NCBI GenBank assembly: GCA_017893485.1
Contig: CM030368.1
Location: 174,874,004 to 174,938,003, forward strand
Direction: 5' to 3'
Origin: Hemerocallis citrina
Taxonomy: Eukaryota; Streptophyta; Magnoliopsida; Asparagales; Asphodelaceae
DNA length: 64,000 nt
The notes beneath the pieces were generated by a model, which was not told the origin of the DNA, did no database searches, and was given only the letters and a program-made list of their open reading frames with translations. Numbering within the stretch: position 1 is the stretch's first letter; the number at the start of each line of letters is the position of its first letter. Positions 10,452-21,452 of this stretch are shown here, piece after piece. A program made the translations under genes and the position numbers.

Positions 10452-11335
10452 TCGGAGCTTCAATACTATTTTCTTTGTCTACTTTTGTTTAGTAGACTTA
10501 TGTTGGCCTAAGGGATTTCAGGTATCCTCATGTTTCTGTCGTGTTTTTGTATACTTTTTTGCCACAGCGACTGGCTTTTTTGGATGTGGTCTGGCAGTGT
10601 GTCTATTGCGCTGTATGGCAGTATGCCTGTTGCGCTGTCTTAATTGTGGCTGCCTCGCCTTATGTTTAGCGTTTATGATTGCTTCTCTTTCCCCGTTTGG
10701 TACTGGTTGTCTTCTATCTCCCCTTTTGCAGCCAATGTGGGAGTTTCTTTCTTCTCGGTAACCCTTATGTATCTCGCTGCTTTTGTCTCTTTTGGTCTGG
10801 CTGTTTTATTTGTTATCTGTTGCTGCTTACGGTATATATTGTTGGCTGCTGTTGTTCTGAGTGTTTTTTTTTTCTGTGGTCCATGTTGCGCTTTAATCCT
10901 TTTTTTGTTATTGCCTTCTTCCCTTCCCCTCTTTAGGTGGGGCTTCAGGCAAGATTGCGCTGATGCCTGCTTGTTTGGTTGTTATGTGTGTTTCTGAGTT
11001 CTTTGTAGGTTTTCCTGTGGGTGGTCTTCTTTTGGATCATGGCTGTGCCCCGCGCCATTGTTACCATTCTGCTTTAGCGTTGCTAAGGCTCCGGTTGCTG
11101 GTCCTTTGGCGTGTTCTGCCTTTGGAGGCTGTAGCTACTATCTCAGTACCCGGCAGTTTTTTTGGTCATGAGTCACCATGTTATGTTTGTTTATGCCCCT
11201 CAGTTTCTTTTTTGTAAGCTGTTTGTATTTTCCTCTTTTCAGTTTGTCTCTTGTAAACTAGACTTTTGTGCTGCTACTGAGTTTAATATTTATTTTGGCT
11301 GGAGTCTTCCGACTATCCTTTATTATCAAAAAAAA
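10452..11335 (+). mobile_element. Poly(A) retroposon with 23-bp target-site duplication
   Basis: A segment ending in an A tract (11328-11338) is bounded by related 23-bp direct repeats at 10429-10451 and 11336-11358. Both begin AAAGTAGTTG and end GTCTT, with 3 mismatches. That is the mark of target-primed reverse transcription. The body is T/G-rich with no reverse transcriptase, and its 3' end reads GACTATCCTTTATTATC before the A run. It is best taken as a 5'-truncated LINE 3' end or a LINE-mobilised transcript. The T-rich hydrophobic ORFs inside it (10644-10997 and overlapping) look like chance products. Confidence 0.65.
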
Positions 11336-11358
11336 AAAGTAGTTGTACTTCAAGTCTT

Positions 11359-11684
11359 CAATTATCTTCAAAACTTTAAAAAAATAAATTTGACCGTTGC
11401 AGAGTAAGTCACCATTGTTGTAATTAGGAAACAGATAAGGACGCGTGAATACTAATATTAGATGACCTGAACATGAGAACACTTTGTTCGAGCTTAGTTG
11501 TGTTCATTTATACTAAACGAGTTTGGTGTAGTTCATGTTTATTTACGCCTGGCTCGTTTTTATTATTATTTGAAGCTTAGTTCACTTTGAGCTTGTGAAC
11601 ATGTTCGTCCTCAATCATGGATTGAATATGTATATGGCTTGGTTTGAACTTTAAACTTGATTTAAGCTTGTAAAGGGATTGTTC
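11359..11684. other. Spacer with GAGCTTG/AAACGAG words, possible hAT-MITE debris
   Basis: Short repeated words such as TCGAGCTTAG, AAACGAG, GGCTCGTT and GAGCTTG recall the subterminal repeats of the GAGCTCGG-type hAT MITE at 62757-63057. No clean ends or target duplication were found. Confidence 0.3.
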
Positions 11685-11765
11685 AAACATGTTTACACCT
11701 TACTAGACTAAACTTCTCCTCCATTTTGAGTTTCTCTCTGTAGAAGTTCTAGAGAGAGAAACTCC

Positions 11766-11775
11766 CCCCCCCCCT

Positions 11776-11806
<31 letters not shown>

Positions 11807-11938
11807 AGAAAAAAACAAAAAAAACCAAAACAAAAAACCCTATATCTGAGTTCGTGGGGGCGACGGCTAGGGTTCGTCGCCGCCGTGCCATTGCTCCCCC
11901 CCCCCCCCCCCCCCCGCGCCGTCCCTCCCCCCCCCCCT
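11766..11938 (+). repeat. Long poly-C tracts
   Basis: C runs fill most of 11766-11804 and recur at 11897-11937. Such runs are hard to sequence, so base counts here are unreliable. Confidence 0.8.
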
Positions 11939-12289
11939 TCTTCTTTCCGCCGCTATCCAGTCCGTGAGAGATGGTGGGTCATCGCTCTCGAGAAGATGGT
12001 GGGTCGTCCTTCCTCCCCTTCTTCTTTCCGTCGTTGTTCGCCTTTCCCAGACGGGGAGTGGCTTCGCAGTGGTAGCGTCGGCAGTCTCTTCAAAGTCAGC
12101 GCCGGCCATCTCTTCGGCATCCCAGACGGGGACACCAAAGTCGTACCGGCCCTCGTCAGCGACAGGTGGTCTTTCGCTGCCCCCTAAGATGACGCTCTCC
12201 CACTGTCGACCCTCCCTCTTCGGTGCCGGGAACGGTTCCATCGGGGAGCTTGCGCCAACGCAGCGTCCACTTTCGAGCCCAGGGACGAA

Positions 12290-12475
12290 GACCCAGATCT
12301 GATCTTCTCGGATCTGGGCGACGGCGAGAGCCCCCCGCCTCACGTCGCTCTCACAGACGGGGACACCGAAAATGGCGAGATCCCACAGTGAGGAGCTCGC
12401 GACGACGTTGTGTCCACGCCCGGGGAAGAGACCCAGATCTGACCTTCTCGGATCTGAACGACGGCGAGTGGTGCC
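12290..12475 (+). repeat. Repeat of 140-bp period inside the retroposon
   Basis: GACCCAGATCTGATCTTCTC (about 12291) recurs as GACCCAGATCTGACCTTCTC (about 12431), each followed by GGATCTG..CGACGGCGAG. Confidence 0.7.
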
Positions 12476-12944
12476 CCCCCCCCCCTCATCCGTCACGTCG
12501 AATCTGACGATGGTTGACGTCAAGCTTCCCTTTTCGACGATGGCTGACTTCGGGTGTCTTCAGCCCCGATAGCTCAGCAAAAAGGTATACGTTGTGTTTG
12601 TATTTGTGTGAGTGGTATGGAGGGTGAAGTATGTTGTATTGCACGATTGTGGGGCTTGGGCCCGAAGATGAGTTCCCTCCATGATGTGCGCTCACTTGTT
12701 TCAACTTTCGGGTCTCCATCGATGTCGCCGGTGCAGTCTTGACAGCGTCTACTATCATGCTATTGAGCTTCCTCCAACTTAGGTCACTGCCTCTTAGCGT
12801 CACCTCTTCCTCGTCAGCAGCCCTCACATCGACATAGCCAACGCCCGTCGTGGCGCGAGGTCCTGTGTTATGGTTGTTTGGGTTTCTGTTTCAGAGCGAG
12901 AGTCTGTGAGAGAGATAAGTTAATCTCTCTTTGTGTGTCGGTGT

Positions 12945-13130
12945 GGTGAGAAATCGCCTGCGAGAGCAAGAGCGTGAGAGAGGTGAAGGTATCTTCTCCA
13001 CGGCTCTCTCTTGGGGCATGATTTTTTGGTGGGGGGGCGAGATAGTTGTTTGGTGAGAAATTGCCTAAGAAAGCACAAACATGAGAGATGAAGGTATCCT
13101 CTTCACGGCTCTCTCTTTGGTAACGGCTGT
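12945..13130 (+). repeat. Repeat of about 100 bp inside the retroposon
   Basis: GGTGAGAAATCGCCTGCGAGAG near 12943 and GGTGAGAAATTGCCTAAGAA near 13053 head two related units, each followed by GATGAAGGTATC or GGTGAAGGTATC and CACGGCTCTCTCTT. Confidence 0.7.
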
Positions 13131-13658
13131 GAAAATTGTTGGCGCGTTTGTACGATGAGTGGATGAGACTGTGGGAGGGTGCAGTGGATGTGTGTTGTTT
13201 TTGGGTTTGGCGGATGTCAAAATTCCGCCTGTAGGAGAAAGAATATTTCATTTGTTGCAGCACGGCTACGGGGCTTGGGCCCGTAGAAGGGGTCCCCCCA
13301 TCGCACGGCTGCGGGGCATGGAACCATAAGGTAGGGCTCGGCGAGTGATAAAATCCTAGCAGACTAATTTTAGATGGGTGTGCACGTGCCGTGGAGGTAG
13401 TGTACGAAGCTAAACTGATGTACATACAATTTTACTGGACCGAGCTTGTTTGTCTGTACACCCTCCAGGGTTGTTGGAGCGATTATTTGTTTGTACGGAT
13501 TATGTTGCTTTATGTATGTTCAATTTTCTATCTGTAGGTTGTAACTTGGCCCAGTACTCTGGGTTTGTTTCAATAATTTCTTATTAATGAAACAGGGCGG
13601 CCAGATTTTACCTTTTCCTTAAAAAAAAAAAATTAAAAAAAAAACATGTTTACACCTT

Positions 13659-16270
13659 GGCAGTTCTGGTTCTTTAAGACATTTTAAACTATTGTTGAGC
13701 TAATTAAAAATAGCCTTTAAATGACTATTCTAGAGATACTTTATGATGGTCACAGAAAAGAAAAAAATAAAAATAAAAAAAAAAAAAACTATCGCATTCA
13801 CTTTTTATAATAACACCAATAAATGTGATAGAATTGTTGTATAACATGGAGGACCTAGATGTGGAGGTAGTTAACAACACTGGAAGCCGGCAATGGCGCA
13901 AGAGACGGCAGTGTGACACTAATAACAGGAATCCAGGTAGTCAGTCCTAGGAGTCACGGCACAAGAGCAATGTGGTGATGTGGTTTCAAGAAGGCAATCT
14001 AAGTTGCTGGGCAGCGGATGACCAGACGTTCACTTCAAGATTCGATGTGGACTTTAAATTTCCCGAAGGATGTACTACTACATTTAGCTAGGTCCAATGC
14101 AAGGGAGTGACATTCCCGAAAATCTCTTACTTCTAGCGAGAAAGAAGGGAAAAAAATAAAAATAAAAAAGTTTTGTTGGGAAAGAGGAGAGGAAGTAGTA
14201 TCACAGAAACATAATTTGACACCATTATTATTTCACAGGTAAGATTTAATAACCAAAGGAGCTGTACTTTGAGCTTAAATGAATCGAGCCTCACAAGTCA
14301 CAACCAAGTCTAAATAATTTTACACAAAGCTCTGAAGGAGCCAAACTCAACCAAGATCTATTAATATTCATTCATTAACTAATCGAACATAAATTTACCA
14401 AACCAAATTTCGAGGTTCACGAGCATATTTATAGTCAACGACGCCCATGTAAAATGCTTTAGTTAAACACGAGAAATATCTAAGTTTGCAAAACAATTAT
14501 ATTCTAATTTTTGGGTATGGAGTACTCGATCATGTTTTTGCTGGTTGAATCGGTTTCGGGTGTGAAGAGGAAACATTGCCCAGGGCCCAGACATTTTTCT
14601 TTGTTACCCCTCATTTGATCACCATTTCTATTCTTGTATTCATCATTTCAAATATCTCCATACATTAACCAGATGTAAATGTTTAGCAAAAGAGTAGAGA
14701 ATTGAAAGTGTACTTGTAATCACACTTGCAGAATTATGGTTGCTACGCACCCTTAACAAATTGTTAAAAGTGCAACAAAAAATAAACTATTTTCTTCAAC
14801 ATAAAAACAAAAAAATAAACCCTCGTCGACAGAATCCAATTATCTACATTCTTAGCCCGTTACTCCCCGAAACACTATTCATAAGATGTTCATACAAATC
14901 CCTCTCTTCTATTAGAGGTTATGCAATTAATTTAACCAAACGCTATCACCATAATGAACGCACCAATGAATTGTCCAGTTATCAGATAAACAAGCTGCAT
15001 AATTAAGCGGGGCAAGGATTCACTGTTAGAGCCTCTGTTCAAAATTCATACACTCTAGCAGACCACCTCTAGTGTATGAAATATCCAAATCATACTGCCT
15101 AGGAAAGAAAGGATAATCGTTCAACCCCAATTTCGAATTACACATAATTTGGACAAATGATATTACAATATAACAATGTTCCTGACTTCTTGTTTCATGG
15201 AGTACAATTCAAATGTAAGATTTGAGCATAACATCTATATAGATAAACACAGACATAGTTGGCACCAAAATGTAATCAGCTTGTTCGCATAATGACCACT
15301 CTCACCATATCAAAGTAAAGAAACCATAGGACATCTGAGTTCGAGTTTTGGGACAGGCAAGGAACCTCAGATTTGACTGCACATTTATCAGAACTCAAAC
15401 ATATGGTCATACATTAAAAAGAAAAAGAAAATTGTAAACAAACACAACATGTTTACTATTTCATAGTATTAACCACTATCATGTACAAAGGTGTAACTAC
15501 AGCCTCCTTAGCCTTGCTAGAAAATCTAATATCTATTCTAGTGCCAGCGAATTGCAATTTCCAGGGTAGCAAAGAACCACGGAAAATTTACAGGTGATAT
15601 TCCTGTGCCTATCAAATTAATTGGTGAGGAACTTTAACGGAAAAGCAAATTTTGCATTACAGCATACTCCGAGAAATTTAACAACACTAACAAAAATTTT
15701 CCTTGCCTTAATTTAATATAAGCTTTGTTGGTAGAACACATAGTTTTCAGTAATGGTATGCAGCTTCGCTTGCAGCAACAATAATATCAGTGGCACATTA
15801 TAATCTAATATCTTATTTCCCTATCTGATTACCATAGACATATTATATTTTTACAAATGCTCTATGAAGCATGGACAAAAATACAAGGCACTGACAGAAC
15901 ATGACAGAACAAGGACACAGCGACAGCAATTCCTTCCCTAAGGAAATAGGGTGCAGCAACAAGCACACATATAAATACATAGATGTGCACATCCAAATGT
16001 GAACAAACAAGTTTCTTTTAGTATCTGTATTACTATATAATGGAGAAGAGGGTTTTCGACTTTGTCTATTGTCTCTGACATGCATTCTACATGCAGTTTA
16101 ATCTCTATTTATCACAGTAGGAGCTGAAGATGAACATTATGCAAATTGGATGAATAAGTGACCTCATAATGCAACCATGAAAAGACAAGACATATACATG
16201 CATGTGCTAAAAAACGTAGTAAATATATAATTACGTATAAGTTTATGATGTAAAACTCAAACACTAAACA
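13659..16270. other. AT-rich intergenic or intronic stretch, no gene seen
   Basis: No domain, RNA gene or element boundary was recognised. A short, less AT-rich piece (13860-14110) has no usable reading frame. The stretch could include introns or the 3' part of whatever transcript starts near 16990 on the minus strand. Confidence 0.4.
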
Positions 16271-17305
16271 GAGAATTTCCAAGAATTTTAAAGGATTAAT
16301 TTTACCAACATGTAATGCGAATCAGGTTAGAAATTAAAACAGTTAATCGGTTCGATGAAGTTTCAAGAATTAAATTAAGTTTAACAAGCCCAATTAAAAG
16401 TTCAATCCTATCAATCAACAATGATACCTAATCGTTCTTAGCATGTAATATTCAATAAAGATTTGTACAATAATCGGCAAGTAGAACACACTCTCAATAT
16501 TTGTGGACGACAGATAAATCAGATAATATAATAGAGATGATAAGGCAGTATAACACAAATATTTGAAAAGTGAAAATAGTATACTGGGGTTCAAAGAAAG
16601 CTGAATTTGATGCTTGGGTGGCAACAGTGGCGAGGCAGTAAAGGGGGAGGAAGACGGCGGCTGCGGTGGGGGCGTCGGGGCTCGCGGTAGAGCCGGCGAC
16701 AACGGCTGTGCCGATGGTAGTCGACGACGGCGAGAGTGAAGTCCGGGATTGAAGGGCGAGGGCAACTAGGGTTTCGATCTGAGGTGGGCTCGGGAGATGG
16801 AGGTGGTGGTCGAAGATGGAGGTCGACGAGGAGCTTCGGGGTAAGGGAGGAGTTCGGGGGTGTGAGAAATCGACGACGGCGACGTGAAGGCTGGGACGGG
16901 GCGCGAGCGGGGTGAGGGGGAGCAGGGACGCCGAGGGCTTGGATTGGGTTTCGAGATTCAACGAGGAAGGAGAGAGAGATTTAGATTAGGGTTAGGGTTA
17001 ATTAATTTGGAGATTTGAGGGTAGTTTTAGAGTTTATCATAAACCTTAAAATTGGATCTCAATTGTATCACACAAAAGAGGGATGAAGATCAAAATTCAA
17101 CACAATAATTTTTTTAATCAAGAATAGCATAACTTCTCATTAATCTCAAGGTCTATATATATGCTCAAAACAATTCTGGATACAAATCTCAAAATATTCT
17201 AAATCTCAAAAAATATTCTAGTGCATAAAAGAAAATGGTGCAAATTGTAAAACTACTACATAGGGCTAAATCTCAAAATAAACTAAACAGAATTGATGTC
17301 CTCAT
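16270..17305 (-). repeat. Copy A of a diverged tandem duplication (promoter/first-exon-like)
   Basis: This block aligns with 19985-21120: CAAGAATTTTAAA.GATTAA, ACCAACATGTAATGC, CAATATTTGTGG.CGACAG and GGTCTATATATA occur in both in the same order. On the minus strand it resembles a TATA-bearing 5' region followed by a GC-rich leader of about 450 bp with a weak 155-codon ORF (16494-16961). The leader ends at a possible splice donor (AACCCCA|GTATAC; copy B has AACCCCG|GTAACT). Protein similarity between the two copies is poor, so the leader may be non-coding. I do not recognise any gene. Confidence 0.5.
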
Positions 17306-17552
17306 CAGTTTAATATATGTGCTTTCGTTTCATAATTTTCCCAAGGAAAAACTCTAGCTATATTCTTAAAGAAAAATTAATGCATATTTCATTGCGTATA
17401 CACACATTAGAAATAATAGCTTTTGACACAGGTCACTAATTTGCCACATTTCTTACTTTAAAATAGTGTACAACACAAATAAAAGTCAAAAACATACTTT
17501 CAATTTGTAATGAAATTAATGGAAGTATATCACGTGTCAGAAATAAATTTTT

Positions 17553-18198
17553 GGGCATCCACAATCGTTTGCTATATTTGCCAATTTCTCATTTTTTGAG
17601 AAATGAGTTGCTGCAGTCGTTTGCTATGGCAAAGTAGCTACAGTTCTTTCTCATTTTTGAGAAATGAATTTACGATTCTCAAATTATAAGAGACGAGACA
17701 ACATGTTCCGTCCCTAATTTTTTAAAATTTTTTTAATGGGATCGGACGAGACAATATGTTTTGTCTGATGTTTTTTTTAATTGATCGGACGGTCCGTAGA
17801 AGATGAAAAAAACAAAAAGAAATTAAAAAAAAATCCTCGGACGAGACATGTTGGCTCGTCTCAAGCAAAAGTGCCTGGGACGGGACAACATGTCCCATTG
17901 TCCCGTCCAGCATTTCAGGGGGAACTAGAGGTCGGTTAGTGGATTTAATTAGGTTTAGGGTTAGTTTAATTAGGTTTTAGGTAATATTATATTATTTAAT
18001 TTATCTAATTAATATATTTTAATAGTTAATCACTAATTAATTAATTCACAAAAAAAAATTCAACGGACGAAACAACATGTCTCGCCCGTCTCAAATTTTA
18101 GCAAAATTATCGCAAACAACAACTGCAGACGATTTCGATATTTGCTATTACGGTAGCTGCCATATTCTAAAAAATGAGAAACACCATTGTGGATGGTC
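17553..18198. mobile_element. MITE-like element, about 650 bp
   Basis: It starts GGGCATCCACAATCG and ends CATTGTGGATGGTC, an imperfect terminal inverted repeat. Inner arms also mirror each other (CTCATTTTTTGAGAAATGAG near 17591; AAAAAATGAGAAACACC near 18166). The interior has repeated GGACGAGACAACATGT-type words. It has no counterpart in copy B, so it inserted after or outside the duplication. The target duplication is not resolved. Confidence 0.55.
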
Positions 18199-18199
18199 T

Positions 18200-19290
18200 A
18201 AGAAGTGCCTAAAAAGAAGTGATAAATTTTGGAATACATGTGAGAATTATCTGACCGCATTTGAGAAGTGTCCATAAAGTGTGGTGATTAACAAGTGTCA
18301 ACACATAGGATGAACAACATAGGATGAACAACACATAGGATGTACAACTCCATGATAGAAAGTGCCCAAACTACATAGGATGAACAACAATTTTACTACA
18401 GTTTTTTTTGCCCCTTATACGGATATTGTCCCTGTCTCACTTTATGAACCCAGGTATCTCTAAGGCTAGTTTCCTTATATAGCTTCACTGGTTCTGAATT
18501 AAGTTTCTTGTTTTTTACTATTACAGGAGTCTGAGCTTCTAAGTAACTTACTGTAGGATTATCATAATCCCACAACATTTTACAAATATATTACCAAACA
18601 GTTATTTATCAAATAGCACTTTTGCTCATTCAAACACCAATTTTGCAATACAGATGCTAAACAGTTCTAGTTAGCAAGAAGCAGTTTCTGCTCACTGTAC
18701 TTATGTTAACAGCACTTTTGGTTCACAACAATGCTAAACAGAGCCTTATAAACAATATAACATATTGAGGAAAGAAATAAAGGAAACAGCTTATCTTGAA
18801 TAATAGACAAACATACAGAGTGTTATATAAGAAACATGTATATAGACATTGATGATTGAATGTATATAGACAAGCAGCCATCTAGTTTAATTTGTAAGCT
18901 AAACTTTAACCAAGCAATATGGTGCACCTGCGAATATTCATTCCATGTCAGGAAAGTAAGAATGTTACCAACAAATTGCACAACCTTACACAGTTATACG
19001 TACTCTTTATTCCTATTCCCAACTTCCCTCTCATTCTCTTTTCTTTTGAATCTCAACTCCTTCCATCTCAAGAGCCATGATCATTCAACTTCTATAAGAG
19101 ATTCAATCTTCATTGTGAATTAAGTTGGAAACTAGAAGTGGTGTCATCCAAATTTTTTCACTATGGTACTCCATCTTCAAATTGTAAGCAAAGCTTAATT
19201 GTTTAACCGGCTCATGCCAAAACTACAGCAAGAAAGACTGCAATGAATTCTCTATACATGCAATGAATCCTAAAGATAATTCAGTGAGGA
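18200..19290. other. Spacer partly duplicated at 19600-19760 and 21140-21300
   Basis: Words such as GTTCACAACAATGC.AAACAG and GGAAAGAAATAAAG occur near 18720 and near 19650; TTAAGTTGGAAACTAGAAGTG occurs at 19120 and 21152. A tract with short ACATAGGATGAACAACA repeats lies at 18300-18390. No gene is seen. Confidence 0.45.
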
Positions 19291-19515
19291 CTGATGACCC
19301 TAGTTAGGAAATTGGTAGGATGATAATTAGGGGGGCTAAACGGACTAAAAGGATTAGAGGTTGACCCAAACAAACTTGGATAGAAGCTATTAGTAGGGAA
19401 TTGAAAAGTATTAATTTGATGGAGGTGATCCCCCAATAGAGTCGAGTGGAGAAGAAGGTTTCATGTAGCAGACCCCAACATATTAGGACAAAAGATTTTC
19501 CTGTTGTGGTACACA
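19290..19515 (+). pseudogene. 3' fragment of an RTE-type LINE (copy A)
   Basis: Plus-strand frames read PKQTWIEAISRELKSINLMEVIPQ near 19358-19435, then VEKKVSCSRPQHI near 19447-19485. This matches the C-terminal tail of plant RTE non-LTR retrotransposon ORFs (family pattern GRPKxTWxEAIxxDLK..., xRxHVADPN). Only the last 70 or so codons remain, with stops and a frameshift. The 3' end reads TTTTCCTGTTGTGGT. Confidence 0.6.
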
Positions 19516-19584
19516 TGACCCCCACATTCTTGGATAATGGAAGGGTTGCTAATTCAAAGAATAGTTCTGCGATACATGGTTGCC

Positions 19585-21452
19585 AAGCAATTCAAGTTAT
19601 CAACAACGCAATTTCTGCTGAAGCTAAATGTGCTGACAGCACCTTTGATTTGGTTCACAACAATGCCAAACAGCGCCTTACAGACAATATAATATATCCA
19701 GGAAAGAAATAAAGTAACAACTTACCTTGAATTAAATACAAACAATATAGAATATTATTAAAATGAATATATAACGTGACTTAAAGTTAAAGTATAATTT
19801 GTTCTTGGCCAAAAAAAGTAAATGAAGAGTATGTGCTTTAAAATAAATAAAGTACAAATGACAAATTAATGCTTAAAATACAGTTGTGAAGACCTGGGAA
19901 ACAATATGCATATTCCACAAAAGATTTTTTGTAAGTTTACACGAGCCATATCCTTCAACTTTTAATAAGAAATTTGATATAAACTTAACCCTAAGTAGAG
20001 AATTTCAAAGAATTTTAAAAGATTAAGTTTACCAACATGTAATGCAGATTAAGTCATAAATTAAAACTAATAATGGGGTTGATGGATTTTCAAGAATTGA
20101 AATCAGTTTAACTAGCCCAATTAAAGATTATCGCCTAACAATCAACAAATATACCTAAGTGTTATTAGCAAGTAAGATATTCAATAATGATTTATACGCT
20201 AATCAGCAAGTAGAAGCACACACACTCAATATTTGTGGGCGACAGACAATTCAAATAATATTCTAGAGATGAAAAGCGGTACCACAAATAAAGGAGAATG
20301 GAAAAAAGTTACCGGGGTTGCAATGGTGGAGTAGAAGCTTTGGGTGACGAAGTTTGGCAACAATGGCTTTGGGTTGACGGTGCTTCGGGTGCTTGGTAGC
20401 GCTGGACTGATCGGGCGGCGACAAGGAGGAGACACTGCAACTTGTGGTGGCGCTTGAAGGCGGCGATGGGTTCAAAGGCTTCAGGTACAAGGTTGGAGAC
20501 GTGCGACTGTGCAGTGGCTTTGTGGTGTTGCGGTGGTTGTTAATGAAGCTCGGGGTAGCAAGGGGCGCCGGCGCCGGCGCCGGCGGCAGCAGCAGCGGCT
20601 GCGGAGATGACAAGGCAATGGAGGCGGCGATGGTGCTCGGGTGCTGGAGAAGATGAGGAGAAGGTTGGGGCAGTCGGTGATGGATTTGTGAATTCGGAGT
20701 TACGAAGAACAAAAGATGAGTTCCAATTGAAGAAGTAATTGGCTATGAGATGAGGGGGTAATTAGATTAGGGTTTAATTGAATGAATTGGCGATTAGGGT
20801 TTAGGGTTTGAATAAAGATTAGGGAGATTTGGGTGTAGTTTAAAGCTTCTCACAAACCTTAATATTTTATTAGGATTTCTCACAAACCCTAATGTTCTCT
20901 CAATTGTCTCACACAACAAGAGGGATGAAGGGCAAAAACTCAACACACAATAATTTCTTTAATCAATACTAGCCTTCCTTCTCATTACTATCAAGGTCTA
21001 TATATAGGCTCAAACAAAATCTCAATACAAATCTATAAACTATTCTAATGCAAGGGTGCAAATTGCAAAACTACTACATATGGCTAAATCTCAAAATAAA
21101 ACAAAACAAAACTAATGTCCTCATCAAGATTCTATCCTACCTAACTCTGAATTAAGTTGGAAACTAGAAGTGGTGTCATCTAAATTTTTTCACTATGGTG
21201 CTCCATCTTCCCGGTGATTGCATGTCAAATTTGTAAGCAAGTTTGAAATCTCTATCCAACTCATGCCCGCACCTACCACGACAAAAAATGCAATAAATTC
21301 TCCATGCGTGCAATGATTCCTAAAGATAATACAACGAAGAATGATAACCATCCTAGTCAGGGATTTTTTGTTGTTTCAAATAACTAGTTAGGAAAATTGA
21401 TAAGATAGAAGTAAGGGGAGCTAAAAGGACTAGGAGTAAACCCAAACGAACT
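19585..21452 (-). repeat. Copy B of the diverged tandem duplication
   Basis: This is the counterpart of 16270-17305 and of flanking pieces of 18640-19520. On the minus strand it again shows a TATATATAGG promoter-like site (about 20998-21007), then a GC-rich leader containing an imperfect (GCCGGC)n run (20571-20585). It is interrupted at 21452 by a solo LTR and resumes at 24055. The 149-codon ORF at 20263-20712 is not homologous to the ORF of copy A and is not supported as a gene. Confidence 0.5.

Larger units (their letters stand above)
11702..13641 (+). mobile_element. Poly(A) retroposon, 1.9 kb, perfect 17-bp TSD
   Basis: The segment is bounded by an identical 17-bp repeat AAACATGTTTACACCTT (11685-11701 and 13642-13658) and ends in an A-rich tail (13620-13641), so it was inserted by target-primed reverse transcription. 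The 5' 900 bp is GC-rich with long C runs and CTAGGGTTCGTCGCCGCC, like a plant LINE or gene leader. The 3' end reads AATAATTTCTTATTAATGAAACAGGG before the A run, like a LINE 3' UTR. No reverse transcriptase or endonuclease is encoded. It looks like an internally deleted, non-autonomous LINE or a retrocopied non-coding transcript. ORFs up to 218 codons here are products of the GC-rich repeats. Confidence 0.75.

Noticed and set aside
10644..10997. Hydrophobic 117-codon ORF resembling a membrane protein
   Set aside because: T-rich DNA of a poly(A) retroposon yields Phe/Leu/Cys-rich translations by chance.
11867..12523. 218-codon minus-strand ORF in the retroposon
   Set aside because: It translates C-rich runs and the 140-bp repeat; no family pattern and no codon structure beyond the repeat.
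16494..16961. 155-codon minus-strand ORF as a real protein
   Set aside because: The duplicated locus does not preserve the protein sequence, so coding function is not supported, although a transcribed leader is possible.
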